64,000 nt of DNA from assembly GCA_034620365.1 (NCBI GenBank), contig JAQGEQ010000043.1, positions 1,488,001-1,552,000 on the forward strand. The letters are read 5' to 3'. The DNA is from Pegea sp. RAD2-039 (Eukaryota > Chordata > Thaliacea > Salpida > Salpidae). Below, piece after piece: positions 47,507-59,700 of this stretch. Made by a program: the position numbers and the translations under genes. The notes below the pieces were generated by a model, which made no database searches, was not told the origin of the DNA, and was given only the letters and a program-made list of their open reading frames with translations. Each line of letters opens with the position of its first letter. The first letter of the stretch is position 1.

Positions 47507-49978
47507 TTACATTTTCAAAGGCAAGTAATAAATTGATTCATCATCAGAACAAGGATATACTGAATTAGTGGTTGAAGGTGTCCAAACTAACTTGCCTTTT
47601 CGTGACTGGTCGTCGCAATCAATCGGTTCAAATTGTTTGTTGATGCAAATTTCGATTTGATCAAGTAACGGCAAACCTTCGGGCTAAAAGTTGAAATATG
47701 TTGATGATTATTTGAATGTTTACAAAAATTATTTCATCTATTATGAAATTAATAGAATTTTGAAAAAAGAGCTTCTTGCAGACTGACTTTTACGCATCCA
47801 ACGTTTACAGTTGACCCTGTCACCTTTTCAATTACTTTTTTGATATCCGACATCTGTTGATTTCATTAATTGTTATTTCCATGAAAAAAATATATTTTAT
47901 AACTTACTTCATAGGTAATAGTTGTAGATGGAACAATATTTTCATTTTTCAATATTCTAAAAAAAATTGTAATAAAAAGATGAGATTTAATTCACAAATA
48001 CTTTAACATTACTTCAATAAGTTCCATTTCTTGTTCAATTCCAAACCTTTTGCAAAATATTTGAGCTGAGAGTTTAGGGCAGGAAGTGAAGCAGCACAAG
48101 TTCCATGTTTGTCCCACTCATGCTCCCTGTAAAGTAAAGAAGACTAAAATTACTTTTATCATCTGATTGATGTGAAATTTTACAAACATGTCTTTCTAAT
48201 AAATTGATTAAAAAGTTATTCATTAAAACCTAAATTATGTTTTATAAAAGCTTATAACAGTGTAAGAAGTAGTATTTTTATAACTCTGTAGTATTCTTAT
48301 CAAAACTTTGTTTTATTGATTTTATAGCATAAATAAGAGAATATAATAAAACTAGTATAGTACTTGTATTATATAATATAAATATATTATTAAAAAATAA
48401 AGATATTCTTTCAAGTAAAGGATTTATTCATACTGGGTAGCAAATATGGTTGTAAACATGTTTAATTATGTAAACAAATAATAGGTCTTTTATAAGATAG
48501 ATTTAGTTTTAAGAAAAAAAATGAACTAAAACTCACCAAAAACGTAAATGTTCAGTATTAATGATAATATTTGGCCAAAATTTATCTAATTGATTTTCAA
48601 TGGTCTGCAATAAACACAAAATATAAAAATAATTTTAAATTATCGATAATTAAATTATAATTCAAAAAATTCCAATCTTATGAATGATTTTGTTATCAGT
48701 AATTTCACATTTTCTTTGCAGTTATAAGACAAACTAACTTGTACACCTTGTATACCTAAAAATCCTTTTTTGTTTTGTGCTCTATCTATTATAATATACA
48801 CCCTACATTACATGTCTTTAATTTTTCACTATCTTCCATTTATCTACTTTCCCAATGGGAACGTTTTATGTCACTCTATGAAAAACAGAGATACAAATAA
48901 GCCCCTAAAATACTGACCAATTTCTCTCACTAGTAGCTTTTATCGGATATTTTACTTCTGCCGAATTTTTAAATCAATGTTTAACAGAAAATGTTGAGTC
49001 ATCTTCTCAACGTTTAGAGGTTTCCTTTATCAAAGATCCTCATCTTTATCAAAGATCCTCTGGTGATCAGCTAATATCTTGTTTCAAGTAGAAATGATGT
49101 CTCTTAACAAATAATCTAACATCATTGTTACAGACATTCACAAAGCTCTTGATTCAGTTTCCTGTTTTAGTTAAAATCCTTAAACAATTTATTATTAAGC
49201 CTCTCTTGGATTAGGCAATTTCTTGAAGGTAGACTACAACAAGTTATCATTCATTACCTTAATTATGTTAAATTGTCATAATTGTGACATTTTCTATATT
49301 TTTTGCTAATTTCATAATGATTTTGTTTGCTGTATAATTTGTAGCCATGCGTTGAATAAATAAATAATATATCATAATAATTTTAAAAGATTAAAAAATA
49401 AAGATGTTTGAAGCTGTTAAAAAAATATTTAAAAACTAGTTTTATTTATACAAATTTACTGAAAATACAAATCTTACTTTGATGCTATTTTCATCTAATT
49501 TCCAACCTTTGTCACAATAAAATGGTCCAGTCTTATCAGCATTATTTGGCCTAAAACATTAACTTATGAGTACAAAATTATATATTTTTTTTTAAAATGA
49601 CATTTTTAATTGGTTGATATTAAAACTACAATTTAATTAATTAATTTAGTTTTTACTTAAAAAGTTAGTAAAAATGTTTTATTCAAAAAATTTCAATTCA
49701 CCAAATTCCATGAATTGTCCAATCAGTTATATTGTTATTCAATTTACAAACTTCATGAGGTTTCGTCTGCAAGCAAATATCAAAGGTTTAATAATTTAAT
49801 AAATTCTTATTTTGAAATGTACATTGATGTTGATACAATCAGACTTGGGCCAAAGCTGAGTAAACACCAAATATTCAAAAGAATTATCTTTTGCAACTTT
49901 TTTGGAAGTAACTAACTGTAAATTGATTACAGAAAGTAAAATAAAACAAACTGAGCTAAAATTCAATGTAGAAAACAT
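47507..49978 (-). CDS. RNASET2: Ribonuclease T2 (secreted/lysosomal acid RNase)
   Basis: Cleaves single-stranded RNA at acid pH in lysosomes or outside the cell. Exons: 49823-49978 (signal peptide with a Phe/Ile/Leu core, then FEYLVFTQLWPKSDC), 49702-49766, 49478-49550, 48537-48604, about 48013-48128, about 47912-47960, about 47765-47855, and 47507-47683 with TAA. Across the exon 2/3 splice is DWTIHGIWP, catalytic motif CAS I; across exons 4/5 is FWEHEWDKHGTCAASLPALNSQ (CAS II begins at its second residue). Both catalytic His and the Glu/Lys of HEWDKHG are intact. YFAKGLELNKKW and the C-terminal QIEICINKQFEPIDC also match animal RNase T2. I chose the ATG at 49978, which begins the signal peptide. 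An intron of about 870 nt holds a LINE fragment. Confidence 0.92.
48770..49385 (+). mobile_element. LINE fragment in an RNase T2 intron (antisense to the gene)
   Basis: Within the 48605-49477 intron, plus-strand sequence around 48850-48960 reads like the reverse-transcriptase N-terminal part (a decayed KW.R.M.LYEKQ... followed by ISLTSSFYRIF, compare NYRPISLTS of the family). It then breaks down in stops, and the fragment ends with a GTTGAATAAATAAATAATATAT tail typical of LINE 3' ends. A 19-bp tandem duplication (CTTTATCAAAGATCCTCAT) sits at about 49026-49060. It shares a block with the element at the right edge of the window. Confidence 0.6.
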
Positions 49979-52900
49979 ACTTAAAGTCTCCAATAATGCT
50001 TTTTGTTTAGACTTTGATATACTTAATGTTTTGTTTAAAAAATAAAAATGGCTTTTTTTTATTTAGCACTTTTTATGCACAAAAATATTATTTTAGTTTA
50101 AATTTTTAGTTATTACAGTTTTAAAGAATTCCTAACATTTACTTAAACTACAAATATTCTGGTTCAAAAAATTTTTTACTACCAAGTTTAATGCTTGTAA
50201 AAGTTATCGTTCTAGTACATAACCAAAATTAAACTATCGTACATTTAGAATAGTACTATAGAAGACGAATCATTACACTGAAATATTTTTGACTCAAGTA
50301 GTGGCCAGCATAAGGAATAGTTTTTGGCATAAAAGTTTAAGTAAGAAATACAATATAAAAGGGCCATTATATAACAATATGAATATATATGAAGGGCAAA
50401 CTTTTAGTAAATCTGATTAAAATTTTAAAATAAAAATTATACATTTAATATAATATCTTTGATATGTCCACCGGACTTATTGATAAAATTCACTTCTGTA
50501 CAAAATAAATCTTGATCTTAGTAAAACATCTAAAAAGCTAAATCACAAATAATAGAAAATATATCATCAAAAAATTATGTGAATTGTGCTATGTTAGATA
50601 TCAAATCATGCATTACTGATAAGTTTGATTCTGATGCTTTTAAATGTATTTTTACTTTTTCTAGCTGTTCTTTTATTAAACATAAAATTCATAAACAGAT
50701 AAAAACAAAAAACGTTTTAGAATTTTTACTTTCAAAAGTGTTTTCTAGCTTACAGTCATGATTAATGTTAATATCTGATTTGTAAATCTAAATAATCAAT
50801 AAAATCATTTATTCTTACTTTTATTATTTTGCAGTTTAGTAGGATGAAAAATATTTATTTATTTAATTTAGTTTTAATATCCCAACAGAATATTTTCAAA
50901 ACTAATTATAAAACAAACAAACGTTTTATTAAAAGTTTTAATAGATCCAAGAAAACATAGATCGAATTAAAGTCCTTTAACATCTGAAATAGTCCTGAAA
51001 CATATAACAATTAATATATTGAAAACTATACGCAGAGCTTTAAAAGTTTGTTTAAGCACATTGTAAAAGATTTTAGTGATGAAGAAATGATAATTTTTAA
51101 TAATTGTGTATGTTTGTCTTTGCAAAGCTATTTAAATTTATTTTTTATTCTGTTTGGAAAAATAATACTATACAATACTCTCTAACTAGAAGATCTTTAA
51201 CTCAAGTATACTTACTTTACAAGGTTCTTTTTTACTTCAGTAAATTGTTAAACATAAGTATATTATTACTTTTCTTGAAAATTGTTAAACTACTTCTTTA
51301 TAAATCAATTCTACAAAACTTGTTTTAATAAAAATTCAACAAAAATGAAATAATCAACAATTTTTTATAAATTTATTGAATATGTTATAAATATTTATGC
51401 TTTGCTTTTTTGATTAAAATTATTATTTTAAAATGTTACTTTCTAAATTTGCATTTCGAGCTAAAATTTTGTTTAAAATTCAAATGCTAGATAGAAAATG
51501 TTTTATATTAACATTCTTTTATATAAGCGTTTTTAGTTTATTTTGTTTCTGAATTTCTCTTTAAGATCCATACTTAGTAAAAACAACTCTATTCAGTTTT
51601 TGGATACAAGTGAAGTAATAAAAGTTTTAAATTTCACAGTCGTGTTTTTCACTCGTCAGGAAATGAGATAAAATATTTAACAAATAAACTAACAAAAAAA
51701 GTAAATAAGTTTAAAAAAATACTTTTTAATTTTGTGCTTTTTTATTAAAAATACCAAAGAGAATCTTAATTCAGATTATACTCTAAAATATTTTCTGTAC
51801 ATTTTGCAATAACTTTAAAATTCAAATATTCACTAAAAAAAGTAATTAGAAAAAAGAAAGTTTTACGAAGTAAACAGATGAATAACATCAAAAATAAATT
51901 ACTTTTTATATTTTCAGCTAATTTGGCATAAAAACCTGTTTCAAACTTTAGATTTCGATATAATTTTGTTAAATTGTTGTTCAGTTTTTATTCCATTTTG
52001 GCTCCTAATTGACTTTCAATTGTTGGTTTGAATAATAGTATAAAAGAATAATAAAAAACTTTTTTTTTAAATAGCAAATTTTATTTTGTTCATTAATATG
52101 AATTTATTACATTCAATTTCAAATTAGTTTTTTGTTAATATTTTTTAAGTCCTCTGTTATTCTTAAAACGTAACATTCAAAACTATTCCTTAGTGAAAAT
52201 GATGGTTAAAACTTTTCAAATTTCATTCAAGAAATATAAAATTTAATTTCGACTTTTAAAGATTTTGTTTTTAACATAATTTTTGTGATTGAATTTCAAT
52301 CAAAGTTTTTAAGGACTTATCGATTTTAAGTAAAAATATCTCAAAAAGTTTTACTGCAAAATTTTCACTAGACCGAAATCCTAAATGAAATCTTATTTGC
52401 AGTTTTGATTGATAATTTGCGACAAACAGTTTTACATATTTCACTTTGTTCATTTTAAACTCATTTCGATTTCGGAAAATTTAAAATAATTTTTTATAAC
52501 GAATTTGTTTTATCTTTTTTTTGTCTAAAATTTCATTTTTAAATAAAAACTTCTCCAACTTAAAGATCAACGAAAGCTTCAGTAACAATCTATTCAAAAA
52601 AAAATCTAATGTATTTGTCAGCCAACTTTTGCACTTGCCATAAAATCATCAATATACAACTAACTATATTATAATTAGAATGAAACTAACTTCTTTTCGA
52701 TTGACAGAAAAATAAAAGTAATTTTTATAACAATTCTAAAATGAGATGATGATATAAGAAAACTATTATTATGTTATTAAAAATTGTTATTGAAAACTAC
52801 TCTTCAGAACTTTTTACATCTTATAATTTGTTTGATTTTTAGGAGCATTCAGACGTTGAACCTCTTCTAAATCTATTTTTGCGTATTAAAAAAATGCCAA

Positions 52901-53736
52901 CAAACACGTCTGTTTTGTAATAAGATCGATTCCGATTTCTAATTCAAATTTACTCCTACATGTTCATTCTTAAGTTAGTAATTAATCTAAATTTGTAATT
53001 AGTCTAATCCTAAACAAAGAAATAGTCGATTAAAATGTTATTACAAATAGCTATTGTGTGTTCTCAAAAAACTTATATGCATCAGCTAGCTTCAATCACT
53101 GTTGATTGGCTGATGGAGGATCTGATCTTGCTGTACCTATTTAAATTTTACAAAATTATAAGTTGACTTAAAGTCACTTCACATCGAAATTCACTTTAAT
53201 CACATTTTACTGTCAACCAATTTAATTATCCAAACTCTATTTGAAATGTTATTTGAGGCAAATGATTTGATGGTAAGAATACTTACATAAAACTTCATCC
53301 ATTAATGAAATGACATCTTAATGAAAAGTGTCTAAAATGAAATTTTTAGAAATCACTTTCAATTAAAAAACTGACAAATTGTTTAAAAGAACATTTTTAA
53401 AAGCTTGTAAATGAAGCTTTTAGGAAACTAACTAACAACTAAAATGAAGAAACTTGTTTGTTTACACAACAGTTTTATTTACATTTTATCTTTTCGAAAT
53501 ATCACAAACTCAAATTTATCAATTTGGATTTTTATCGAATCTAGGAATAGCTGAATGAAGAATTTTAAAATGATTCGAATTTCAGGTTGAATTGACAAAA
53601 ATTCGATTTCTGACTTCTAACTAAAAGTTCAAAAGCTAAAAAGGTCCAAGTTTAGAATGCAAATCTTCTACCGACAAGACGAGTTGGGAAAGGGGGTTGA
53701 AACGACTAACATACAAACGATTGACGAACAAGTTTG
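49979..53736. other. Gene-poor AT-rich spacer
   Basis: About 3.8 kb between RNase T2 and PSMD1. It contains only short open frames of low-complexity composition. I recognise no gene, RNA or repeat. The RNase T2 promoter should lie near 50 kb. Confidence 0.4.
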
Positions 53737-56700
53737 TTAATTAGTTTCGACATATTCAAACGGTTCGGGTGGTGGAGGTTCATCACCATCTGCTTCGTCA
53801 TCATTCTGACTTTTCGGGCCTCCAGCTGATTAAAGATCAATTTAGAAGTTAAAAATTAAAAAGAAGATGTAAACAAACCAGCTACTGGCTCTAAAATGTC
53901 TTCGGGTTCGTCTTCACTCTTATTCTTCAACACTATGATACCTCCATAAGACAACTGAAACTCAACATTTAGATTCAGAGATTATAAGTCGGAGGATATA
54001 AACCGATTTGAGGGGTTCGTATCTGCTTCCTTCCACCATTCCGATTAACTTCAACTGGGGAGCGATTGCTCTACACGGATTACTGATCATCTCGAAGTCT
54101 GCTTCCTTTTCTACCCCTTCTATCTTCTTTTTCGTGTCGCTTGAAGCCTGAAAGTCAATTGAAGAATTCCCGTTAGTATATGCAAATATGGTAAACAGCT
54201 ACCCGCGCACCATATCGACGTCCATCGCTTCCACCTTCGGCTTTGACTCTTCCTGTTGAACAGAAGTTAAAAGTGGCCACTAGATGGCGCTGTCTCACCA
54301 CTTCCATCTTCTCTTCGACGTTGGTCGTCGTCGACGCACTCGACGCTTTTCGTCGAAGTTCCCTTCGAATTTCTTTTGCTTTCGCTTTTGCAGTCGTCGA
54401 CAGCACAGCAGTTTCGACCTTCTCTGTCTCACGACCCTTCTTTTCTTCCAAAGGTGGCGCGTATGCAAACGCGGAAGGCTTCGCGTTCGACCGAAACTCG
54501 AACTTCGGCATCTGCAAACATCACGAGTGAACGACTTGTGGGCTGCGACTCGATGATGACGTCACCTTTAAATCAGCGTTCAAACCGATGATGGTTGAAG
54601 GTGTGAAGGTGAGTGAGAGGAAGTGGGAGAGTGGGAACCAGAACCAGAACTGATTGAAGACCAACATGCCAACAACCGAGGACATGTTGACGTGACCCGT
54701 TCGTGACTGAAGGGAGAGAGTCACGTTTCGTCCTCCTAAAGATAAAAAGATGAAGTCAACATCCAGAAGATTAAAAAAAGATAAGAAAACGATCTCGAAC
54801 CTGCATCAATGATTCCTTGAGACAAAATTGCTCCGAATTTACTCATAACGTCTTCGTGCTTATCGTTGATGACTTTCTTGTATAAATCGCGATAAGTTTT
54901 CACCTTCAACAACCAAAGATGTCAATCAAACTGATGATTAGTTGACCTTTTCACCTTTGGGCACGTGACTTCAGTGTGTTGAATCAAAATCATCGAAGAC
55001 GCGATAAGTGCGCCTTGTCTGACGTAGTTGACCGAATCCGCAGTCAAAGGTTCCAATAAATTAAGAGCTTCCTGAAAATCGAAAATTTGTAGATCGATTT
55101 CGAAGATTGAACAACAAACCTTGTTTCCGGTTCCCGCGCACGCAACGCCGAGAGCAATAGCGGAACCACATCTCACGTGAGGGTTGTAACTTTCTGACAG
55201 TAAAGAGACGACGCTGGGACATTGGTTCGGTGATCTGGAAAGTTTCAGAGGCGATAATATTTCGAAACAAACAAATTTTAGAAAAGAAAAAACGCTTTTT
55301 TCAAAACGCGAAAGTTGGGGAAGAGAAGTCAGTAGAAAAAGTTGATGAAGTAGTTGATGATGTAGTTGGTGATGTAGTTGATGATGTAGTTGATGATGTA
55401 GTTGGTGATGTAGTTGATGATGTAGTTGATGATGTAGTTGGTGATGTAGTTGATGATGCAGTTGATGATGTAGTTGATGATGTAGTTGGTGATGTAGCTG
55501 GTGATGTAGCTGATGATGTAGCTGATGATGTAGCTGATGATGTAGTTGATGATGTAGTTGGTGATGTAGTTGATGATGTAGTTGATGATGTAGTTGATGA
55601 TGTAGTTGATGATGTAGTTGATGATGTAGTTGGTGATGTAGCTGGTGATGTAGCTGATGATGTAGCTGATGATGTAGCTGATGATGTAGTTGATGATGTA
55701 GTTGATGATGCAGTTAATGAAGTAGTTGATGAAGTAGTCGATAAAGTTATTGATCTGATTTGAAGATAAGTTTGAAATTACGGCTGAATTATTTAAAAAA
55801 TTGTCTTAAATATTTTATTATAGAAAATCGAAATAAGAATTTAGAAATTTTTAATGATGATAAACAGCTCATTTGAAAGAATGGAAAATTATTCAGGTTT
55901 GCTCGATAATAATGTAGTTGTAGCATTCAAAAAACTTTCTAATTTCTAACATAAATATTTAGCTTCAAGACTCTATCTTTACAGATCTTCAAATCAACCC
56001 TTTCAACTGGTTTGTCTTGCTGCTCGTTCCGATCATCATATTCGTACTAGCGGGCAACCTGTTTGTCATCATCGCTGTCTACATCGACCGAAGCCTGCAC
56101 AGTTCCACCAACTACTTCCTGACGTCACTAGCAGTGGCTGACTTGCTCGTAGCTCTCACAGTGATGCCACCAAGCTTGTTGATGATGCTTTACAGTGAGT
56201 TGACATTGAAGTTGATGAAATTTGATGATGTTGATGTAGATGAGAGCTGGCCGCTTTCAAACGGATTCTGTGCTGCTTGGTTGATGTTAGATGTCCTGTT
56301 CAGCTCTTCTTCCATCCTTCATCTGTGCATGTTGTCATTTGAACGCTACATCGCGTTATCGCGACCTTTCAGAAGTCGAGAAGTTGCTAACAGCAAGATC
56401 AGTGAAATTTGGGTTTTGTCTCGAAGGGATTACAAGAAGAAGATTAGAAAAGAGACTTTATTGAAAATCACAGCAGTGTGGATGATGGCATTTGGTTTGT
56501 TGATAGGCTTGTTTGTTTTGTCGATATTTTGAAGGTTTTTTGTAGCTATTTCAATTCCGATTCCAATAATGGGAATCCGACATTCCTCATATATCCTGAA
56601 GCAAGGTTACTGTGCTATCTACATCTCTGAGTTTGCAGTGGTCGGTTCAGTCGTCGCTTTCTTTCTTCCTTTGCTAATAATGACGGTGATCCATTACCTC

Positions 56701-59700
56701 ACTATCAGATCTTTACAAAAAGAGATCAAAAAAGCTTCCGAGAGGTTCTCGTTGATGCCTGTGGTTACAGGGGAGGTTTGTAAGCCATCCAGTGTAACTA
56801 CAAAGAGCTTTCAAGGTTTGTTTGAAGCATCATGTAACCACTGGTGATGATGCAGATATTTGTAGAAAGAAATCAGCTGGTTGTGACGGGAGACTCGACA
56901 AATTTAAGGTTTGTTCATTTCTCATCGTCATCATCTTTCAACAAACTATCGATTTTTAAACATTCGTTTTGAGCTATATCAACTTCCCTTCCTTTGAATA
57001 TTTAATATCTAAAAAGCTTTTTCAGTTCTTCAAAGTGAAAATAGACCTCAGAAAGTTTTCACAACAAGTGCATACTTCTACAGAGTTTTTTTTCAAGATT
57101 TTTTAATCAATTTTTCAAATTATTCACTTCAAGTTACATCCGCTGAAACCTCCGGAGACATTTACTGGCGATCTTGAAGTTTTACAAATGACAGATTTGC
57201 TGTAAGATTCGAAAGTTCTGTTTTCAGTTCTTCAAATGTTTTTTGAAGCTTTTAAATTGAACATCTTCATTTGAGTCTGATGATATAAACTAGATCTGGC
57301 ACTTTTTGAGGCTGAATTGAAGCAGAATATTGTCTTGAACGATGTCTTTTTGGCAAAGGTCAAAGTTTTTATTCAATTAAAAGTTGCTTGGCAGGCAGCT
57401 TTTTGATATAATTATTCAGTAAAACTTCTGATGGAGTTTTTTGACAAAATTCTTTCGGGACTGGGATTCTTTTCAGGATATTCTGAGACCTTCGGGATAC
57501 TTATAATTTTCAAAATATTCATGATGCAATCTTTTGAAGTTTAAACTTCAAAAATTCGAACTTTTTAAGACAAATTTCTAGAAATTGTTTTTGGATTTGA
57601 ACTAGATATTGAAGTCCTTTGAAAACATCAAGAACTTTCCAAATGAGACCTGATCTATTTTCAAGATTTAATCAAATGAAGCAACCACAATACCATCTGC
57701 GACTTTCATATGCTGCTTAAATAACTTTTAGATATTTTCAACTGAATTAATTTCTTGTTTTTAGAAAAAAAGAAGCGTCTAGAAGAGAAAACTTCCAACA
57801 AGCGATACAAAGATCCAGGAGAAATCGTTTGTTGGTCAGCATCACTAATGAGCAAAGAGCTTCAAGGGTTAATTGACAGGTTTTCAATAAAGTTTTGATC
57901 AACTGGGAGCTTTTTGCAGGTCTTAGCTCTAATCTTTGTGCTCTTCTGTATATTTTGGTGTCCATTTTTCCTCACAAACTTTATCAGCAGACTCTGTTCA
58001 TCTTGTAATCAGAAACTGATGAGCGATCTTCTAAACTGGTAAGATCTTGAACCAATTTGGCTTTTTTTCAAATATGACCGAAACAGGTTTGCCTGGATCG
58101 GATATTTCTCATCTGGAATTAACCCTTGTCTTTACACACTTTTCAGTCGAAGGTTCAGAAACACATTTGTTAAGATGATTCATTGCCAAGAAGTTAAATG
58201 ATTTTGTAGCTGAATTAGTTTGTGAATGTAAATATTCGATTCAATAAAATCATGATCTAAATGATGTGAAGAGTTTACTAGAAGAAATTGAAATTTCAAT
58301 AAAGATTCGATACTTTTCAAAAACCGTTTAAAATTTCATCGATTTTTGTGAAATCTTTTTAAACAACTTTTCGACTCAATGTCTAAAAATCGAAAAATAT
58401 TCCATTTGAGAAGTCAACTGAAGTATCACCAGAGAAAAATCGATTTCAAACTATTTGAAATCAACAAAATAAGTTTTGATACTCACCGAAACATCACGAA
58501 TCCCAACGATTCCACCGCTGCGCGTCTCACGTCGTTATTGACGTCAGAAACCTTTAACAGAAGCGCTCAAAAACCGCAAACATCGAAGGATTGAACTGAC
58601 CGCGACATGCAACAACTTCCGGTTTGCTTTATTGCTTCCCGATCCCACATACGCCATCGCGATAGTGTACATCGCGCAGCGCCGAAGAATCGCGTCTTTA
58701 TCCGTCATCAGCTCATCGATAAAGTCATCGGCCTCCTCCATACGACCATACATCAACTGAAAATAAATACAAATGAAGTTAACATGAAAACAGACGTGCT
58801 TCGATCTCACCAGCGCGATGCCGACGGCGAGACCGCGAATGATTTTCTCGTGTTGGGTTTCGTGAGCGTATGAAACCATTTCCTCGAGGACTACGGGGTT
58901 GTTGGAACCTAAAAAGTTATAATTGTTGATAGAGGGCGCCAACTAGCGGTAGATATTTAATAAATATTAAATAAAAATGAAAGAAAGAAAAAGAATTTTG
59001 ATAACAATGAATAAATTAACATTTTTTTACTTTAATCAAATTTTCAACCAATCAGCAACAAAACCATTCAGTAAACCAAAATATTTAATATTTTTAACTG
59101 TTACTACTAGTAACCAACCATCTAAAACAAACCACTTACCAATCATAACCAACCCCATGGCAATACCAGCTGCTTCACCAATGACAGCATCATCTTGATG
59201 AAGATTGCTCTTTAGAAGATCATAGACCTCTAAAAATAAAGTGATGTTGACTGAATCTTTCAAAAAACTCTCAAAGGAAGCAACAAACCTTGATTAGAGG
59301 TTCCCATGGCAGCCAAACCAAGTCCAAGACAACCACCATGACGTACCACCTAAGCATACCAACCAGTTTGCAACCACTAATCAAAAACCATTTGTATTTT
59401 TACCTCATTAGTAGCAGATTCCAATTGACTCGACAAATACTCAGTGATATGTCCCTGTCCATGGTTAGCATGGATGAGACCAATCGCATACAAGCCCCCG
59501 CCTTCTTGATAGGGGCTTCCCCCTGTAGAGCTCTTGGGCAGATAAGTCGCCATCAAGTTGAGTGAGTCCTTCAACGAAACATGATATAAAGTTGCTGACT
59601 TCAAACTGAAGTTTTTACTTTTTCGTGTCCTTTATGGATCACACCCAAACTGGCTGTGGCGGTAAACTTGGCCCAGTTTGCAGCACGTGACAACCAATCC

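Larger units (their letters stand above)
55235..58486 (-). other. Large PSMD1 intron hosting a nested gene
   Basis: Bounded by donor GTGAGT (complement near 58481-58486) after ...[15 protein letters not shown] and an acceptor TTTCCAG (complement at 55235-55241) before [21 protein letters not shown]. The flanking exons are directly consecutive in the PSMD1 protein, so the whole GPCR gene, 55854-58201, lies within a single intron on the opposite strand, together with the 12-bp minisatellite. Confidence 0.85.

Noticed and set aside
54243-54591. Overlapping plus-strand open frames rich in Ser/Phe/Arg
   Set aside because: They lie opposite the Arg/Lys/Glu-rich linker exon of PSMD1 and are its antisense shadows.
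55230-55763. A 177-codon Val/Asp-rich open frame on the plus strand
   Set aside because: It has no in-frame ATG at its start, begins antisense to a PSMD1 exon, and exists because the 12-bp minisatellite unit is a multiple of three.
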